DNA of 64,000 bases from Branchiostoma lanceolatum. Lineage: Eukaryota; Chordata; Leptocardii; Amphioxiformes; Branchiostomatidae. Each line of letters starts with the position of its first letter. Position 1 is the first letter of the stretch. Of the stretch, positions 53,701-64,000 are shown piece by piece. Where the stretch lies: positions 2,666,001-2,730,000 of the forward strand of contig NC_089724.1 in NCBI RefSeq assembly GCF_035083965.1, in the 5' to 3' direction. The position numbers and the translations under genes are program-made. The notes under the pieces are model-generated. The model did no database searches, had not been told where the DNA came from, and was given only the letters and a program-made list of their open reading frames with translations.

Positions 53701-56700
53701 AACATATTACTGTAACAGTGCTTACTGTATCTCCCAATGCTCATAGCTTGTGCGGATTTGGTTGAATCCCAGCTGTGTCGCTCATCCAACATGCATTATG
53801 CTACTGGAAAGGGTTGCAGTACTTATAAGGACAGGATGTAAAGCCATGGTCAACTGTTGATTGTTTCTCTCAGGCTGGTACAATGAACCTGTAAATACTG
53901 TACATACATGCATCGTCTGTCTTCTCTGTCAACACCAGTGGAAGAACAGCTCTTCTGTGAGCTAAACTGGTTTGAGATAACAATCACTTTCAAAAATATC
54001 AGAAACTCTTCTCACCTCGGATGAGCTGCTGGAAGTTGCCCTCCAGCTTAGCGGAGTAGAAGGACTCCCTCACCAGGCCACCGCCAAACGACGACATGAT
54101 GTTGGCAATCTAAGAAATAAACAGTAAAAAACCTAGCAAAGGTAACATTTGCAAGCAAACACATGGTCAACCCTTTTTTCCTAGCTCTCAGGCCCTTACA
54201 ACCATTCCATCCACAGGCATTAGAGCTGTGTACCTAAACAAATTTTAGGTACAGGTACAGGTACACGGGTTAAGGTACAGGTCCGGACCTGAACCTGTAC
54301 CTAAACTGCTTGTTCGGAAAATGCTAGATTTTCAATAGGGACAAAAGCATGTTTGAACCGGTAAAAACATAATATTTGATCGTGCTAGGTATTATTTTCA
54401 GGGAAACACAGATGAAAATTTTACTCCAGCCTTGCAAATGTGTTTTCTGTGCTTCAGAGTGGCTTTAGAGCACTGCCACGGTAATTTCATAGTAATTTTA
54501 TCTGTCAAAGTGGCCATCCCCTGAGTCAGGTCCAGTACCGATACAGCAGGGTCAGGTATTTTGGACCTGTACCTAATTGATTGTACCCGGTACTGTATCG
54601 GTACAGTGTACCGGTACACAGCTCTAACAGGCATACATGTACATTTTCAGGCCTAAGTTTCCTACACGTACAGACTATTGAAACCAAAAAGACTTGACAT
54701 GTACAGGTCCATATCTATATTTTGTATATGGAACAGTTTGCCTTATAGTGTTCAATCTGCTAGTAAGTCTGAGTTTTGGCAGGAGCTTCTCAATGTACAT
54801 AAACCAGTCGATTTGATCTGATGTACAAAATGTAGAATGTCAATATTAGGCTGGCTGTAATGACTTTTATGTAGTTTGTATGTCTTATGTGTTTTATGTC
54901 CAGGAAGATTAGCTGCTTGCAAATCTTGTATGTTGGCTAATTCTCTAAATGAATGAATGAATGAAGACCTTTATTGCACATTTCTGCCACACTTGGCTAA
55001 GTAAAGGTCACAATAAAACAAAATAACAAGTACAAAAGAATATGACTATCATTAGATAAATTCTACTTCTCCTCGCTTTTCGGTTATAGTAAGTATAAAA
55101 GAACAGACATGTTTTCAATGGGAGGTTTGTCTAGTCGCATTAGGAATATGAATTTTTGTACAGTACTTAAATGTGTGAAGTAGGGAAATAGGTTTTCTAC
55201 AAGCTTATACTGTAACAGTTCATTTCTTTCTTATACAGTTCATTTCTTAATGAAGAATCAAAGTATCCAAGTTTCCTACCTGGTCCCATTCGGCTGTTTC
55301 GTCCACGGGCTGCTCGAACCCGCTGTCCTCCCGTTCCCTGGCGCCGTTGCTGTCGGCATTGAGCTCCGCCGTCTCCGTGATGATGGCGTCGAAGTCCGGC
55401 ATGCTCGGGGAGCTCGGGCTGGGGGAGGGGAACGGCGACGCGTCGGAACTCGCGCTGTCCCGATCTTCCGTGGACGTCAGCTCCGATTCAGAGTCTTCAG
55501 AGGAAAAGGAGATAAAGTAAGTTACCGTTAAGCTGCAAGGCCTGGTTATATCAGGGATACAGAAAACTGCATTGCGTGTGTGTAGCGCACGAAACGTGGA
55601 ATTCAGGGGGGTTAGGGCCGCCGGCCGTTTCGCGGGTTTAGTGAGGGAGGTCAGGGGTCAAACATTTATGAAATTTATTTTCGAATTTGGGTGATGATGG
55701 CGTCGAAGTCTGGCATGCCCGGGGACGTCGGGCTGGGGGAGGGGAAGGGCGACGCGTCGGAACTCGCGCTGTCCCGATCTTCGGTGGACGTCAGCTCTGA
55801 TTCAGACCCTGCCCAGGAAAGGAGATCATTACAAATTAAAACCCTTAAGTTGCCAGGCCCAGATATATCAGGGATACAGAAGCATGCCCTGTGTACCGTG
55901 CCCGGTTATAACCGGGATAGAGTATTCCCTGGAAAAAAATAGCATTGTGTGTGTGTATAGCACGCAAAGGCCGGCTGTTTCGCGGGTTTTGTGAGGGAGG
56001 TCAGGCCAAACAGTCACACACACAGAACTTTAAGTCCAGTTCAGATCCGGTGTTTAGGTACGCAGCCCTACACACACAACCACACTCACATGCACTCACG
56101 TACACACAGAGACGTGGATTAATACTCTACTTGGGGTTAACTGAAAAGCAAACGAGACATGAATCGTACCTTCGTTTGCCATCTCCTGCTTCAGCACTGA
56201 CTCATACAGGATCGACGAGACGCGGCTCTGCGTCTTGGGGTTGGAGCCGTGGCATAGGGCTGGGGAGAACACAGGAGAATAAGCTACAATAAATTATTGT
56301 AGTTCATAGTACAAAATATGCATGCCCTGTGTGATACATACACAATGTATTGCACTGGTAACATAATGTCTAAGTTGAAGGCATGACACGGCTCACAGAA
56401 ACATTAGCAGAGAAAAACAATGAATTGTGGTTGTGTAACTCAAATAAGAAGAACTCAATATAAATAAAAACAACCATGATTATTGTCAGCTTTTGTAGCT
56501 TGTTCTATTGCACGCACAAGCACACATGTACAAAGAATTGACAGCAAGAAACAGAAAGATATAAACAGTAGGAATTAGAAATACCCACAAAATTTTAGAA
56601 GATCATCGACATACACCATACACCACAGAGAGATCTTGAGACTGAGAGATATTTGTTTTGCTAAAAAGGCCTCTGATGCTGGTCAAAGTAGCAAAATAAG

Positions 56701-59700
56701 GGCAACATGGGTACCAAACTGGAGAAAGTGTTGGACAGAAAAAGGCAGACTGAATAAGAGAGTTGATCTTTCCCAGTAATTGGCCGTCCTGTGATGTTTG
56801 TTGTCACACTTGTGACTTCAGGTAAACATGACACACAAAGACTTTTGGCTTTCCTGACCACAAAAAAAAGTTTACCCAGGCCAGGGCTCGAAATTCATCT
56901 TTGGGAATAGGTGCACTGGTGCACCCAAGTCAAGAAATTGGGTGCACAGAAAGAATTTTGGGTGCACCAGATAAAATAAAGTTGAATGTTCTTCAGAACA
57001 TAATTACAAGTTTAACGCTGCTGCCTTTCTTAGAACTTCAATCTGTAATTCTATAGCTAACTTCAAAATTTCAAACAAATAATTCATTAAATAAAGTACA
57101 GCAAAAAGTTATGCTGTTTTTTATATTTACATTTCAAGAATATTCTGTATACTAGTGTACAATAGTGCCTTTACCCTATTGGCTACAAAAAATATTTAGG
57201 TGCACCAGTGCACCCACAGTCAAAAATTGGGTGCACAGCTCCAATTTTGGGTGCACTGGGTGCACATGCACCCACTATTTCGAGCCCTGCAGGCGCAGAC
57301 CAATTTATCTTGCTTCTTGTCTGAATTTTAGAAAGATACTGAACTGGAACATATAATGTATACAGGAAAATCAAGTCAAAGGGGAAAGTCTGTATCGAAT
57401 GTTTGTCTGGACAGACAGACAGACAAGGATGGTGTGGCACTGCACTCAAGTTTTCATAACTGATAGAGCCACGTACAGAGAACAACATACCCATTTCTAC
57501 ACCTGGGTGGGGTAAGGAAAGTCGTATAAAGTGTCTTTCCCTATTCAGCGTACAATAGTGGTGGCGTCAGGGGATTCGAACCCGGGACCACTGGGTTACA
57601 CCACATGATCCCACCTAATGGTTCACAGTCATGTATAGTTACGTAGTTTCAGGAGAAAACATAATGATTTAGTCAGTTTTCCTCCCAACCCTCTATTTTC
57701 ACCTTCAGAAACCATAACCATAGAACTCTACCTACTCGTAGGACCGAACGGCTGAAGAACTCGTTTCTGTTTCATGCCACAAAACTGTACAACCAGTCAC
57801 TTTCCTGAACTTATAAACGTGTAATGTGGTAAAAACCATCGTTTTTAAATTGTATTGAACTTTAAATTGTCCTAACATGTATATTTATGGCTATCTAAAC
57901 TCGTCATTCCTGTCCGACGGTTTATTCTTGATGCCACGCACACAAGCTTGCAATTATTTTATAGTTCAAGGACATTTTAGATCAAATTGAACTGTGACCG
58001 GTATTTTGTATATAATGACTAGTGAACCGACAATTGTTATTGTCAGAACAGTTCAGGATATCCAGTGGGATATCCTGCCAGTCTGCATATTTGAATAAAG
58101 TTGTAAAGTTGTAAAGTTGTAGTTGGCTTCAGTTCTTGCATTGTTACATGTTCACCGCTACTAAGACACTCAGTCTGATCACAGAGTAAGAAGAAGGTGA
58201 CGATGGAGAAGTGGGGAACTTGTAAATACTTACATTCACTCTCTCCTAGGTTGTTTACAAGATGAAAGTGGAAGAGACAGGTGAAAACATGTGTCACATT
58301 AAGCTTTTACTAATTACATGATACGAAAAGACTGCACATGCAAGTTAAGGTTAAACAAAACATATAACAGCACATGCATACATTTGGACTCTAAGTTAAA
58401 GTCAATGTAAGATTTTGGTAAACGTCGGAAAACTGGAAACATCCATTATGTTACAGCAAAGAAACTTGGTTTAGTACTTGTTCACCACCATCAACTCATA
58501 ATAACTAGACATGGTGACATTTTTTCCACCCATGATAGACACTGAGAAATTCAATGTATGTTCTACCAACCTGATGACATTACATTCGGAGGTCTCAACC
58601 TAACGATCTCCTCACCAGCGAATGGCTAGAGACAGCCACGCTACTTAACGGTATCACAGTACTGTAATTCACTTTAAGTTCACGGTAGCAAAATTTCACA
58701 GTGTAAAAATAATGGACATTATTCACTGAACTTTAACTTCACAGTGGCGTCAAGTGATTTACAGAACGGATGTGTGAAGGAATCATAAATAATAACAGGC
58801 TTTTTCACTGTGATGATAAGGTCACGGTACAGAGGTGACAGTGAACTTAAAGTTACAGTGAAAGAAACAAGAATTACAGTATCTGAAACAAAAATGACCC
58901 CCTTAATAATTACCGGCGAATGGCTGCAGGTCCTGCAGTAGCTTCTCCGTGCTGGCCGGCAAGATCTCTCCCTCCGCGGCGCCCGCGCCACGTCTTCGAA
59001 CGATCTCCGCCGACTCAGGACGGTACTCCACCACCATCGTCTTCTCCACATGCACCGAGTTTGTTTCCGTGGCAACCGTCTCCATGGCAACCGTCTCCGC
59101 GGCAACCGCGAGATCCTCGGCGGCGGGGCTGGACAGGGCGCTGAGGCTGTCCATGCTCGTCACGCTGGTCAGATCCGTCAAGGTCGTGTCTTGCAGCTCA
59201 CCTTCAGATAACCTATGACCTACGACTTGACCCTCGGCCTCCGACCTGTCACTCTCTGCGTTCAACCCTACTCTCGATATCTGGAGGCTGACTGCGCTCT
59301 TGTCATCTGGGATTTCGCTGTCGGAGCGTTCTGTAGTCCTGGAGAGTTCAGCCAAGTTTTCCACTGTCTCTGACCTTGAGCCCGACCTTGAGGAGGCTGA
59401 CTCGCTGGTGCTGTCCCACTGGTGGCCCGGGATGTTCTCGAAGCTCGTGGAGGAGCTTGCCGAGCTCAGGTCAGAGGGAGTGAGCCCACTTGCTGGAACA
59501 GCCTCCTTCCTGGGAGAGCCCTGATTGGTTGGAGCTTCCTCAGGAATTTGTGCTAAAGAATTCTCCTCAGCCAGATTCAAACCTAACTTTTCTTTCTCTG
59601 ACTCTTCCACCGTATCCCCTTCATCCCCGTCCGTCCTCTCGCGGCTGTCCGCTGCTTTCTGTGCCTGCTTCTTTGCAAGTGTTTCTTTAAGTTTCTGCTT

Positions 59701-62700
59701 GGCTTCCTCCTGGGACAACCTTTTCCACACAGGGCTCACCTCGGGCGGTGCGAGGCTGTCCTTTGCACCATTGTTCTTGTGCCTGTCTAATGGCTGACTT
59801 CCATCTGTACCCTCTGTTACTTCACTCCTGCCCATTGCAACTGAATCCTCGTGCCTGCTTGTGTCTGACTGCTCTGTCTGCTCATAGCTGCCCTGCGCAG
59901 GGATATCCCTGTGCCCGTCTGTGACAGTCCCTGCGTTTCCTGACGCCCTTTCCTGGAGTTTGCCGTTTCCCGGGAGGGGGAAGAACCTCTGATGGATGGT
60001 GTTCTCGGCGGTGTTGGCCGAGGGCGGGGGGTGGTCCGGCGTCGGAGGCTGATGAAGATGAATGATTTATTTTGTCAATACATTGCTCAAAAATACAATT
60101 TTTGCACTTTGCAAATGATAGAAGAGGACCGTGATTTAACGTTTAAAGAAAAGTTACTGTTAGTAGTAGAAACATTTTTTTTCAAACGTTATATCGCGGT
60201 CAGCTCCTATCATTTCCAAAGTGCAAAAAGTGTCAATCTGAAAACATCTTTTAAAAGCTGACACCTTCCAGCATCTCACTGGCTGTTTGTTTTGCCAGAT
60301 TTAGTCGTTAAAGCAAGCTAGGAAGCAATTTGTCGGGTCATGGCTGATTCGAATCTGAGTTTCAAAGAGGTTTGATTGGTCGGGGTGTATTTAGTGACAA
60401 AGAGATGAACCATAAGAGAATTTACGGAACATATTCTTCTGAGACCTAAAAGAATTCTTTGACATCATATGCCAACCTGGCTGTAACCCGTTGGACTGAG
60501 CGGTGTGGATGCCCCGCCGTCCGAGGTCGGTGACTGGTCGAACTTGAAGACGAGGCTTCGCCGCGGCTGCCCGGACATCGCTTCGGACAGGAGCTCGTAG
60601 GCGCTTCCCGAGGAGCTCCCGCTGTGGCGCTCCTCGACCTGCTGGAGAAGACAGAATAAGTGAAAGTGGTCTTGATGTCTGAAAGTGGCCTTGAGAAGAC
60701 ACAAAAAGTGACATCGCTTCAGACAGGAGCTCGTAGGCGCTTCCCAAGGAGCTCTCGCTGTGGCGATCCTCGACCTGCTGGAGAAGATACAAAAAGTGAA
60801 GGTGGACTTGAACCTTGAGTAGACAAAAAAAATTGGCAGTGCCCTTTAAGTGGTCTTGAGGTCTGAAGGTGGCCTTGAGAAGACAAAAAAAGTGAAACTG
60901 ATCTCAAACCTTGAAAAGACCAAGAAAAGTGAAAATGATCTCGGACCTGAAGAAAACATTAGAAAGTAAAAAATTCTAAAACTGGAGAACTTCAAGACAA
61001 AATTAGTGAAAGTGGTCTCGTACCTTGAGAAGACAAAATAAGTGAAAGTGGTCTCGAACCTTGAGAAGACAAAATAAGTGAAAGTGGTCTCGGGAAGACA
61101 ATAGAAAGATGTGCGTTTATCAATTACCTTGTCTTCCCTGCCCCTGAAGAGTTCGATCGGTGGTTCGTCGTACAAGTTCTCGTCATCCGAAGACGACAGC
61201 GTTCGCGGGGGAGGCCCGGGAACGCCGTCATCGTCTCCCAGGTTGTGGTATGGGCTGGGGAGAGGCTGCGGCACATTGTCGTACGGACTCTGAACCTGTA
61301 TTTGTATTAATTTTGTATTTATTGACAATGAGACAAATCATTACACTGGGTAAGCCTAGGCAGCTCTCGCTGGTAACGGCTGACCCACAAATACAGACAA
61401 ACATACAACAGTACATAACCTGCAATAGAATCATTACACTATCATAATACATACATAGTTAATACAATACAATACAATGCATAATAATACAGTATAAAAT
61501 CATTGGACTCAATAACTACCATGCAAATATATAAAAACATTGTCATAATGAAATCGTAGGGGGAATGGTCTAGTATAATCTATAGCATTGTGGTGGAATA
61601 GATGGAAGGTTGACCTGTTCCGGCGAGCTGTCCGTCACGGCGTCGCGGGCGGAGTCCAGGCTTCCGATCGGTAGGCACAGCTTGTTCATGTGGTCTGGGG
61701 GGAACCGATCAAGTTACATTTTGTTACCTAATACAAAAACAGTGGACTACTACTACACCTGGTGTCCAGTTTTCTCATGATTTGTAAGATCAACACAATT
61801 CATGAGTACATATAGCAAATTCTTACATATAAATTATGTGTATTTCAGAATCTGGGGTCGTGTGGCGCAACGGCAGCGTGTTCCGCTCAGAACCAAGTGG
61901 TCCCGGGTTCGAATCCTGCCGTGTCAACGATCTTGTGCCCTTAGGAGAGGCACTTTACATGACTTTCCCAACATGCCAAAATGGTCGCCATCACGACCGT
62001 GGGCACTAAAGGCAAGAAGAATCTGCAATGTTGGTTTTAAACGAATAAAGACTGAAAGATTGAAGATCCAGCACTTCAAAAAACTAAGGGAGAAAAAGAA
62101 GCTGATTTCAAAGACTATCTAGGGGAAACAGATCAAGTTACTTGTTTGAAAGCATGGATCAGTGTCCCCTTAGCTTGGAGCTACAGACTGTACAACAAAA
62201 TTCTCTCTTCAATTGCAGACTGTGTTATAGTGTTGTTGTGTTAAATGTGTCCAGTTTTCTACTTGGTTCTTGCACGATTTGTAAGATCAACACAATTCAT
62301 GAGTATATGTACATTCTTGAATAAATTATGTGTATTTCTACAATGTCATTTTAAACGAATAAAGATCGAAAGACTGAAGATTGAAAGCATGCTAGTTAGA
62401 AGACTGAGAACGGAAGAGAGCAGACTTACGCAGACTGGGCTTGGAAGGTGGATCATTATTGTTAGATCTGACTTCTGTGCAGCGAAGAAGAGTTCAGGAG
62501 AGACAGAGACTGAGTGATGATGTGAGAATGACTGTGACTTTGTCTGATTTGATGTTAGATATGGAAAGACATGAGAAGTTGCAAGGAACAGAATACTGTT
62601 ATCTAATCTAATAGTATACACTTTGTGCAAAGTCATCAGAGAATTCGAAGACGCCCTGTAGAGGTCGTGAAAAATCCCTGTAGAGGTCGTACAAATGTAC

Positions 62701-64000
62701 CTTTGATCAGCTTGGTGATCTCAGAAGCTTTGGGGATCCCCGCCAGCAGATCCAGAACCGTCTGTGCAGATTTGTCCTGGATCAGGGGATCCACACCTGG
62801 AGCAGAAAGGGGAAGATAAAATATAAATAGATTAAAGATGATTCAAGATGTCTACAAGTCATGTTTATTGGTTTGTTGCAGTTTAACAAACTGAATTAAA
62901 AACCATTAGTTAAGTTGGAGGATGGAGGCCCCGTGTTTGAGGAGAGTCACACCTTGGGCACTTAAAAGAACCCACTACATCTTTCGAAAAAGGGTAGGGG
63001 CATGCTCGATTTGAGTGGATCGACACATACTGGCCTAAATGGGGTAGGGAATTTCCCAAGTAGCCTTAGTTCGTAACCCCTTCTTCTCCTAATGGGTCAG
63101 TGAAGTCATGCTTGTCTCGAGCAGTGATGTCTCTGGCCTAGGGCGAAGAGATACTGCTACAGTAACAATTAGTTCAGTGCTTAGAGGAGTGGCCGCCTTC
63201 GGCCTTGCACTGAGCGAGTTTGTTAAAATAAAGTCTCCTGTATGACCTACCACAGTCCAGCAGAAGTTGGATTGATTTATTTATTTATTTATTTATTGAT
63301 TTATTGATTGGTTGATTGATTGATTGATTGATCGGTTGATTGATTGATACCTACCACAGTCCAGCAGCAGTCTGACTATGTCCACCTTCCCACAGAGAGC
63401 AGCCTCGTGCAGGGCAGAGCCGTTCTCAGTCTGAAACACAACAGTTTTGTAACGTTAACACAGAAAACTTTATTGCCCGACAATTGTACATGGTACAATG
63501 TTCATGTATGGCAATGACTATTAAACAAAGTACAAAATAGAGGTATAGAATTAAAACTTATTATAGTAACATCCTAATTACTTAATTAAATACAATAAGG
63601 GCGAGCAAAAGTCTTTGATATACAAGTCATGTACTGGTACAATCCAGTGGGGTTAATCATGTATTGAGTTTCTGTATTTTTTCTAATGACAAAGCAGTAT
63701 TTTAAATATCTTCCTTATAAATTCCAAAACATTCCGGGGGAGGATGCCTTAGACCCCCCCTATAACACTCGCCCCTGCAGTCCTCACCTTTCCAGCGCTC
63801 GCCATGCGGCGTTGGCGCAATAAGATGTCTCCAGACTACGCTGTGAAAAAATCCTGGTGAGAACCCTCGATACCGAAACTTACCGTCTTGTTGACGTCGA
63901 TGCCGGCCTCCAGCAAGACCTGCACCACAGGTTTGTGTCCGTTGCGCGAAGCCAGGTGCAGGGGGGTGGACTGGCCCCCCGGCCGATCGAGCAGGGTGGG
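46885..64000 (-). CDS. ANKS1: ANKS1-family protein (ankyrin repeats, two SAM domains, PTB), 5' partial
   Basis: Nineteen coding exons on the minus strand, all phases consistent: >64000-63884, 63430-63355, 62796-62701, 61694-61615, 61295-61128, 60641-60477, 60048-58914, 56259-56170, 55494-55280, 54109-54016, 53579-53476, 52963-52700, 51320-51216, 50739-50539, 49726-49595, 48894-48823, 48221-48135, 47622-47485, 47058-46885. Together about 1,170 residues. Order: C-terminal part of the ankyrin array, a long low-complexity linker, SAM1, SAM2, proline-rich linker, PTB domain. Diagnostic stretches: [18 protein letters not shown] (SAM1), [14 protein letters not shown] (SAM2), [12 protein letters not shown] and [13 protein letters not shown] (PTB). 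Vertebrate relatives ANKS1A (Odin) and ANKS1B (AIDA-1) are cytoplasmic or postsynaptic scaffolds acting with receptor tyrosine kinases such as Eph receptors. A single gene would fit the pre-duplication state. The 3' end is uncertain (46729 or 45424). Confidence 0.9.
47163..47439 (+). mobile_element. SINE family A fragments in an ANKS1 intron
   Basis: Two truncated copies: CTGTAAATACTGTACATAGC at 47174 and GAGCTAGGGGAATTTCC...CTTTCCTTTCC at 47301-47439. A duplicated acceptor-side intron segment (TTTTTGATTTAAGCCACGCT, again at 47228) lies between the exon at 47058 and these fragments. Confidence 0.6.
49375..49530 (-). mobile_element. SINE family B fragment, reverse orientation
   Basis: AGTGCCTTTCCCAAGGGCAC and GGGGATTGAACCTGGGTC, ending CTGCCACTATGCCACAC (A-box complement). 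Confidence 0.6.
49789..49944. mobile_element. MITE with TAGCCTCCACCAGGC ends, copy 2, TGTTAACTT duplication
   Basis: Same family as 34649-34858. TGTTAACTT flanks both ends (49780-49788 and 49945-49953). Confidence 0.75.
50036..50228 (+). mobile_element. SINE family A, 5'-truncated
   Basis: CACCCGACATGCACGCTATC onward through GAGCTAGGGGAATTTCCCTG to the CTTT tail; the tRNA-like head is missing. Confidence 0.65.
50245..50322 (-). pseudogene. Duplicate of an ANKS1 donor edge
   Basis: CAGGAAACAG/GTAAGGACAA copies the end and donor of the exon ending at 50539 (CCAGGAGACAG/GTAAGGACAG). The flanking TGTATCCGGGGCTTTAAGAA also occurs at 50297 and 50497. An ATG (50284) followed by an open stretch of 12 codons precedes the donor, so a short alternative exon is possible. 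Confidence 0.55.
51575..52700 (-). repeat. Array of SAM2 exon end plus 5' splice site, 7 extra copies, period about 160 bp
   Basis: The true exon ends at 52700 (GAACTCAAC/GTGAGT). Partial copies with about 80 bases of exon end at 52551, 52389, 52229, 52067, about 51908, 51747 and 51580. Six keep a GTAAGT donor; the one at 51908 has lost it. All copies encode [15 protein letters not shown] whereas the true exon has [15 protein letters not shown]. Each unit also contains an intron part with (TA)n and ACACTTAAGTCTTGTAAATC. Confidence 0.9.
52700..56259 (-). CDS. ANKS1: ANKS1 SAM-domain region exons
   Basis: Exons 56259-56170, 55494-55280, 54109-54016, 53579-53476 and 52963-52700. SAM1 spans the 53579 and 52963 exons ([14 protein letters not shown] ... 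[17 protein letters not shown]). SAM2 starts in the latter ([17 protein letters not shown]) and finishes in 51320-51216. Phases run 2/1, 2/0, 0/1, 2/0, 0/0 and all match. Confidence 0.85.
53634..53695 (-). pseudogene. Duplicate of the SAM1 exon acceptor edge
   Basis: GGGGGTTGGAAACGCCTGCG resembles GGGGGTTGGAGACACCTGCG at 53564, the first bases of the exon starting at 53579 with its acceptor. Confidence 0.65.
53745..53990 (+). mobile_element. SINE family A, diverged
   Basis: GGTTGAATCCCAGCTGTGTC (B box), ACATGCATTATGCTACTGG, CTGTAAATACTGTACATAC and the GAGCTAAACTGGTTTGAGAT end. Confidence 0.65.
54115..55275. other. ANKS1 intron
   Basis: About 1.2 kb. Contains a self-complementary GGTACAGGTACAGG / GTACCGGTAC-rich stretch at about 54245-54625. 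No exon seen. Confidence 0.45.
55691..55815 (-). pseudogene. Duplicate of an ANKS1 acceptor and 5' exon part
   Basis: From 55808 downward this repeats about 115 bases of the exon starting at 55494 (TCTGAATC-GAGCTGACGTC ... GACTTCGACGCCATCATCAC). An acceptor CTGGGCAG and the same phase are kept; a stop codon follows and there is no donor. The flanking intron is duplicated too (unit about 310-380 bp). Confidence 0.75.
56265..58900. other. Long ANKS1 intron
   Basis: About 2.65 kb. Contains a duplicated GGTGCACC(A/C)... segment near 56910 and 57200, a SINE B fragment at 57495-57605 (reverse), and otherwise AT-rich sequence. No coding exon seen. Confidence 0.5.
58914..61694 (-). CDS. ANKS1: ANKS1 linker exons, including one of 1,135 bases
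   Basis: Exons 61694-61615, 61295-61128, 60641-60477 and 60048-58914. The first three encode YDNV and YDEPP tyrosine motifs and a Ser/Pro-rich stretch. The large exon (378 codons) is acidic and Ser/Thr-rich, with a Lys/Gln-rich helix-like run ([17 protein letters not shown]). Probably disordered. The tyrosine motifs could be phosphorylation or adaptor sites; that is inference. Confidence 0.8.
60085..60395. mobile_element. MITE related to 40681-41077, in an ANKS1 intron
   Basis: GTGCAAAAAGTGTCAATCTG, GCTGACACCTTCCAGCATCT and TTTGTCGGGTCATGGCTGAT match the right half of the 40681 element. The outer left arm is lost; the inner hairpin remains. Confidence 0.7.
60713..60783 (-). pseudogene. Duplicate of an ANKS1 acceptor and 5' exon part
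   Basis: CCAG/CAGGTCGAGGATCGCC...CTGTCTGAAGCGATGTC repeats the first about 70 bases of the exon starting at 60641 (with its acceptor), 140 bp upstream of it. Homology stops inside the exon, so no donor follows. Confidence 0.75.
61700..62695. other. ANKS1 intron
   Basis: Holds SINE B (61858-61990) and a partial duplication (TTTGTAAGATCAACACAATTC at about 61781 and 62277). No exon seen. Confidence 0.45.
61858..61990 (+). mobile_element. SINE family B copy in an ANKS1 intron
   Basis: TGGCGCAACGGCAGCGTGTT, GGGTTCGAATCCTGCC, TTGTGCCCTTAGGAGAGGCA and CACTTTACATGACTTTCC: the most complete head in the window. Confidence 0.65.
62701..64000 (-). CDS. ANKS1: ANKS1 ankyrin-repeat exons
   Basis: Exons >64000-63884, 63430-63355 and 62796-62701. 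They encode [20 protein letters not shown] and [19 protein letters not shown], two typical ankyrin repeats, then the end of the array ([18 protein letters not shown]). Earlier repeats lie beyond the right edge. The phases (0, 1, 1) carry through to the linker exon at 61694. Confidence 0.85.
63244..63352. repeat. Duplicate of an ANKS1 donor edge plus TTGA/TTTA simple repeat
   Basis: GACCTACCACAGTCCAGCAG at 63246 repeats the last exon bases and donor of the exon ending at 63355. The gap between the copies is filled by (ATTT)n/(TTGA)n. Confidence 0.7.

Overview
The window is animal nuclear DNA, most likely from a lancelet (Branchiostoma). Spliced genes with GT-AG introns, CA/TG and CCTT microsatellites, dense MITEs and tRNA-derived SINEs rule out a prokaryote. 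Three things point to amphioxus: two big defensin genes, C2H2 zinc fingers of the CGECGYR type, and minisatellites that straddle exon/intron junctions (I recall such 'mirage' minisatellites being reported in amphioxus; not verified here). The genus is inference.

Layout. (1) 1-3.8 kb, + strand: a 1,098-residue C2H2 zinc-finger protein built of three finger clusters, each preceded by a block of an 11-residue (33-bp) repeat. (2) 3.8-7.5 kb: transposon remnants. (3) 7.8-16.6 kb, + strand: a multi-exon type II membrane protein with a tyrosine-motif cytoplasmic tail, one membrane segment, a Ser/Thr stalk and a fibrinogen C-terminal domain. Decayed copies of its first and last exons lie on either side. 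(4) 17-19 kb: a 57-bp array and a hAT-type MITE. (5) 19.6-21.9 kb, - strand: a second zinc-finger gene, two exons. (6) 22-30 kb: no convincing host gene; direct-repeat ends, an 88-bp array, a tRNA-derived SINE and several foldback elements. (7) 30.7-39.7 kb, + strand: two big defensin genes with the same architecture (TATA box, untranslated exon 1, signal/hydrophobic exon 2, six-Cys exon 3, untranslated exon 4). In the first, the 5' part of exon 2 is present six times. (8) 40-45 kb: AT-rich intergenic DNA with MITEs. (9) 46.9 kb to the right edge, - strand: most of an ANKS1-family gene (ankyrin repeats, long linker, two SAM domains, PTB domain). I resolved 19 coding exons whose phases all agree; the 5' end lies outside the window and the 3' end is uncertain.

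The most striking pattern is that short tandem duplications repeatedly fall exactly on exon/intron junctions: six acceptor copies (79 bp) in the fibrinogen-domain gene, six acceptor copies (about 167 bp) in big defensin 1, eight donor-side copies (about 160 bp) at the ANKS1 SAM2 exon, and single junction duplications at several other ANKS1 exons. A second pattern is a family of at least five hammerhead-like hairpins (CTGANGA, covarying stem, GAAAC) on both strands, probably from Penelope-like elements.

I see no operon-like or pathway link among the genes, but two big defensins and a fibrinogen-domain receptor give the left two thirds an innate-immune flavour.
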